64,000 nt of DNA, from assembly GCA_905160935.1 (NCBI GenBank), contig CAJHZI010000424.1, forward strand, positions 290,001 through 354,000, read 5' to 3'. Under the pieces are notes generated by a model, which saw only the letters and a list, made by a program, of their open reading frames with translations, ran no database searches and was not told the origin of the DNA. Positions 63,227-64,000 of this stretch are shown piece after piece (position 1 is the stretch's first letter; the number at the start of each line of letters is the position of its first letter). This DNA comes from Enchytraeus crypticus. Lineage: Eukaryota; Annelida; Clitellata; Enchytraeida; Enchytraeidae. Position numbers and translations under genes: made by a program.

Positions 63227-63754
63227 ATACCTCAATCTATACTGTCAATGTTTAGTCCAACGTGAAATTCATCTATCTCTCTCCACTGCTTTATCTACAT
63301 TGCTGCATACAAGTATTTATTTAATAAGTTAGACAATTTCGTGTATTATCCTTTTTCTTGATCATCCTCTAGCTTTTCAAATTACTTCTGACTTCTATTA
63401 TCTGATTTAGCAAGTTAGAAGCCCTTATAATTAATTAAGATTTGCTTCTTTTATAACTTTTTAAGTCTGGGTTGTGCAGCGAAGCTCTTTCAGCTCTTTC
63501 GTGGCACGTTGCCAATGATTACTCCTGTTGTCTTTCCTCAACATAAACGTTTACATTTTGTATACAGAATAACATTAGAATTTCTCAAAATAAAGTTGGC
63601 GCATGATAACTAGTATGTAGGCCTTAGGCTCATAGCTCGTAGTTAATATCTGATTATATTAACAAAACCAACTCAAAACATGTGGCACGTTTCAATTAGT
63701 TCCACCATATCACCATATCACTTCCATTGATAGAATTGCGTAACGGAGGCCAAA

Positions 63755-64000
63755 TGAGCAACAGGCCTGCCAACAGAAACAGTAACACAGCAACAGCCAC
63801 CACCATCGCAATAACAACAGCAACAACAAAAACCACCACCTTCGCAATAACATCAGCAGCAACAGAAACCACCACCATCTCAATAACAACAGAAACCATA
63901 ACAGCCACCACAATCTCAATAACAACAGTAACAGCAACAACCACCACCATCACAGTAACTAAAACAACTATAAAAACCAAAACAACCACAACAACAATAA
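63755..64000. repeat. CAA/CCA-rich low-complexity tract
   Basis: Degenerate ACAACAGCAACAACCACCAC-type repeats running off the window. Open frames are composition artefacts. Confidence 0.85.

Noticed and set aside
63696-63989. Val-rich and Leu-rich minus-strand frames
   Set aside because: Reverse complement of the CAA/CCA low-complexity tract; several frames open at once.

Overview
The window is nuclear DNA of an invertebrate animal. It is AT-rich, with spliced host genes carrying GT/AG introns of about 0.5 to 3 kb. Every intron and intergenic stretch holds LINEs, SINEs, DNA transposons and minisatellites. The phylum cannot be fixed from sequence alone. All three recognisable host genes lie on the + strand. 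Protein matches were made from memory of the families and no database was searched.

Layout. (1) 1-1982: repeats only. (2) 1983-13485: the last nine exons of an AGAP-type Arf GTPase-activating protein (second half of the PH domain, ArfGAP zinc finger, ankyrin repeats). Two of its exons have tandemly duplicated pieces beside them. (3) 13486-24813: about 11 kb with no gene that I can support; it holds LINE and SINE pieces and CAGCTG-rich blocks. (4) 24814-46261: a complete 15-exon gene for a membrane-anchored protein related to peptidylglycine alpha-hydroxylating monooxygenase (PHM). Exon phases close into one 698-codon frame. The CuM site is kept, but the paired CuH histidines are replaced. (5) 46262-54775: a minisatellite starting at the PHM stop codon, a SINE, then two CR1/L2-like LINEs in tandem. 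(6) 54776-60847: repeat fragments and a 27-bp minisatellite. (7) 60848-63046: a two-exon gene with a Spire-type Spir box and double zinc finger. (8) 63047-64000: 3' flank and CAA/CCA-rich sequence.

Mobile DNA. An RTE-like LINE (APE endonuclease, FADDQ reverse transcriptase, AT-hook-like C-terminus, (AGAG)n tail) occurs in about nine pieces. A tRNA-derived SINE occurs about a dozen times, and a 5S rRNA-derived SINE three times. Another SINE-like family shares the RTE 3' tail. There are also a hAT-type element with a perfect 8-bp target duplication and two related foldback elements with TA target duplications.

The most unusual items are: an approximately 825-bp chimeric hairpin retroelement present in two near-identical copies 25 kb apart in opposite orientation; a PHM-like protein lacking its His-His copper ligands; exon-fragment duplications in AGAP; and a 3' core (GAGGAAAC, one variable base, GACGTTAA) shared by otherwise different retroposon families.

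The three host genes sit next to each other without visible functional linkage. AGAP acts in Arf and membrane trafficking, PHM in secretory-granule peptide amidation, and Spire-type proteins in actin and vesicle transport, so any common theme is only broadly secretory.
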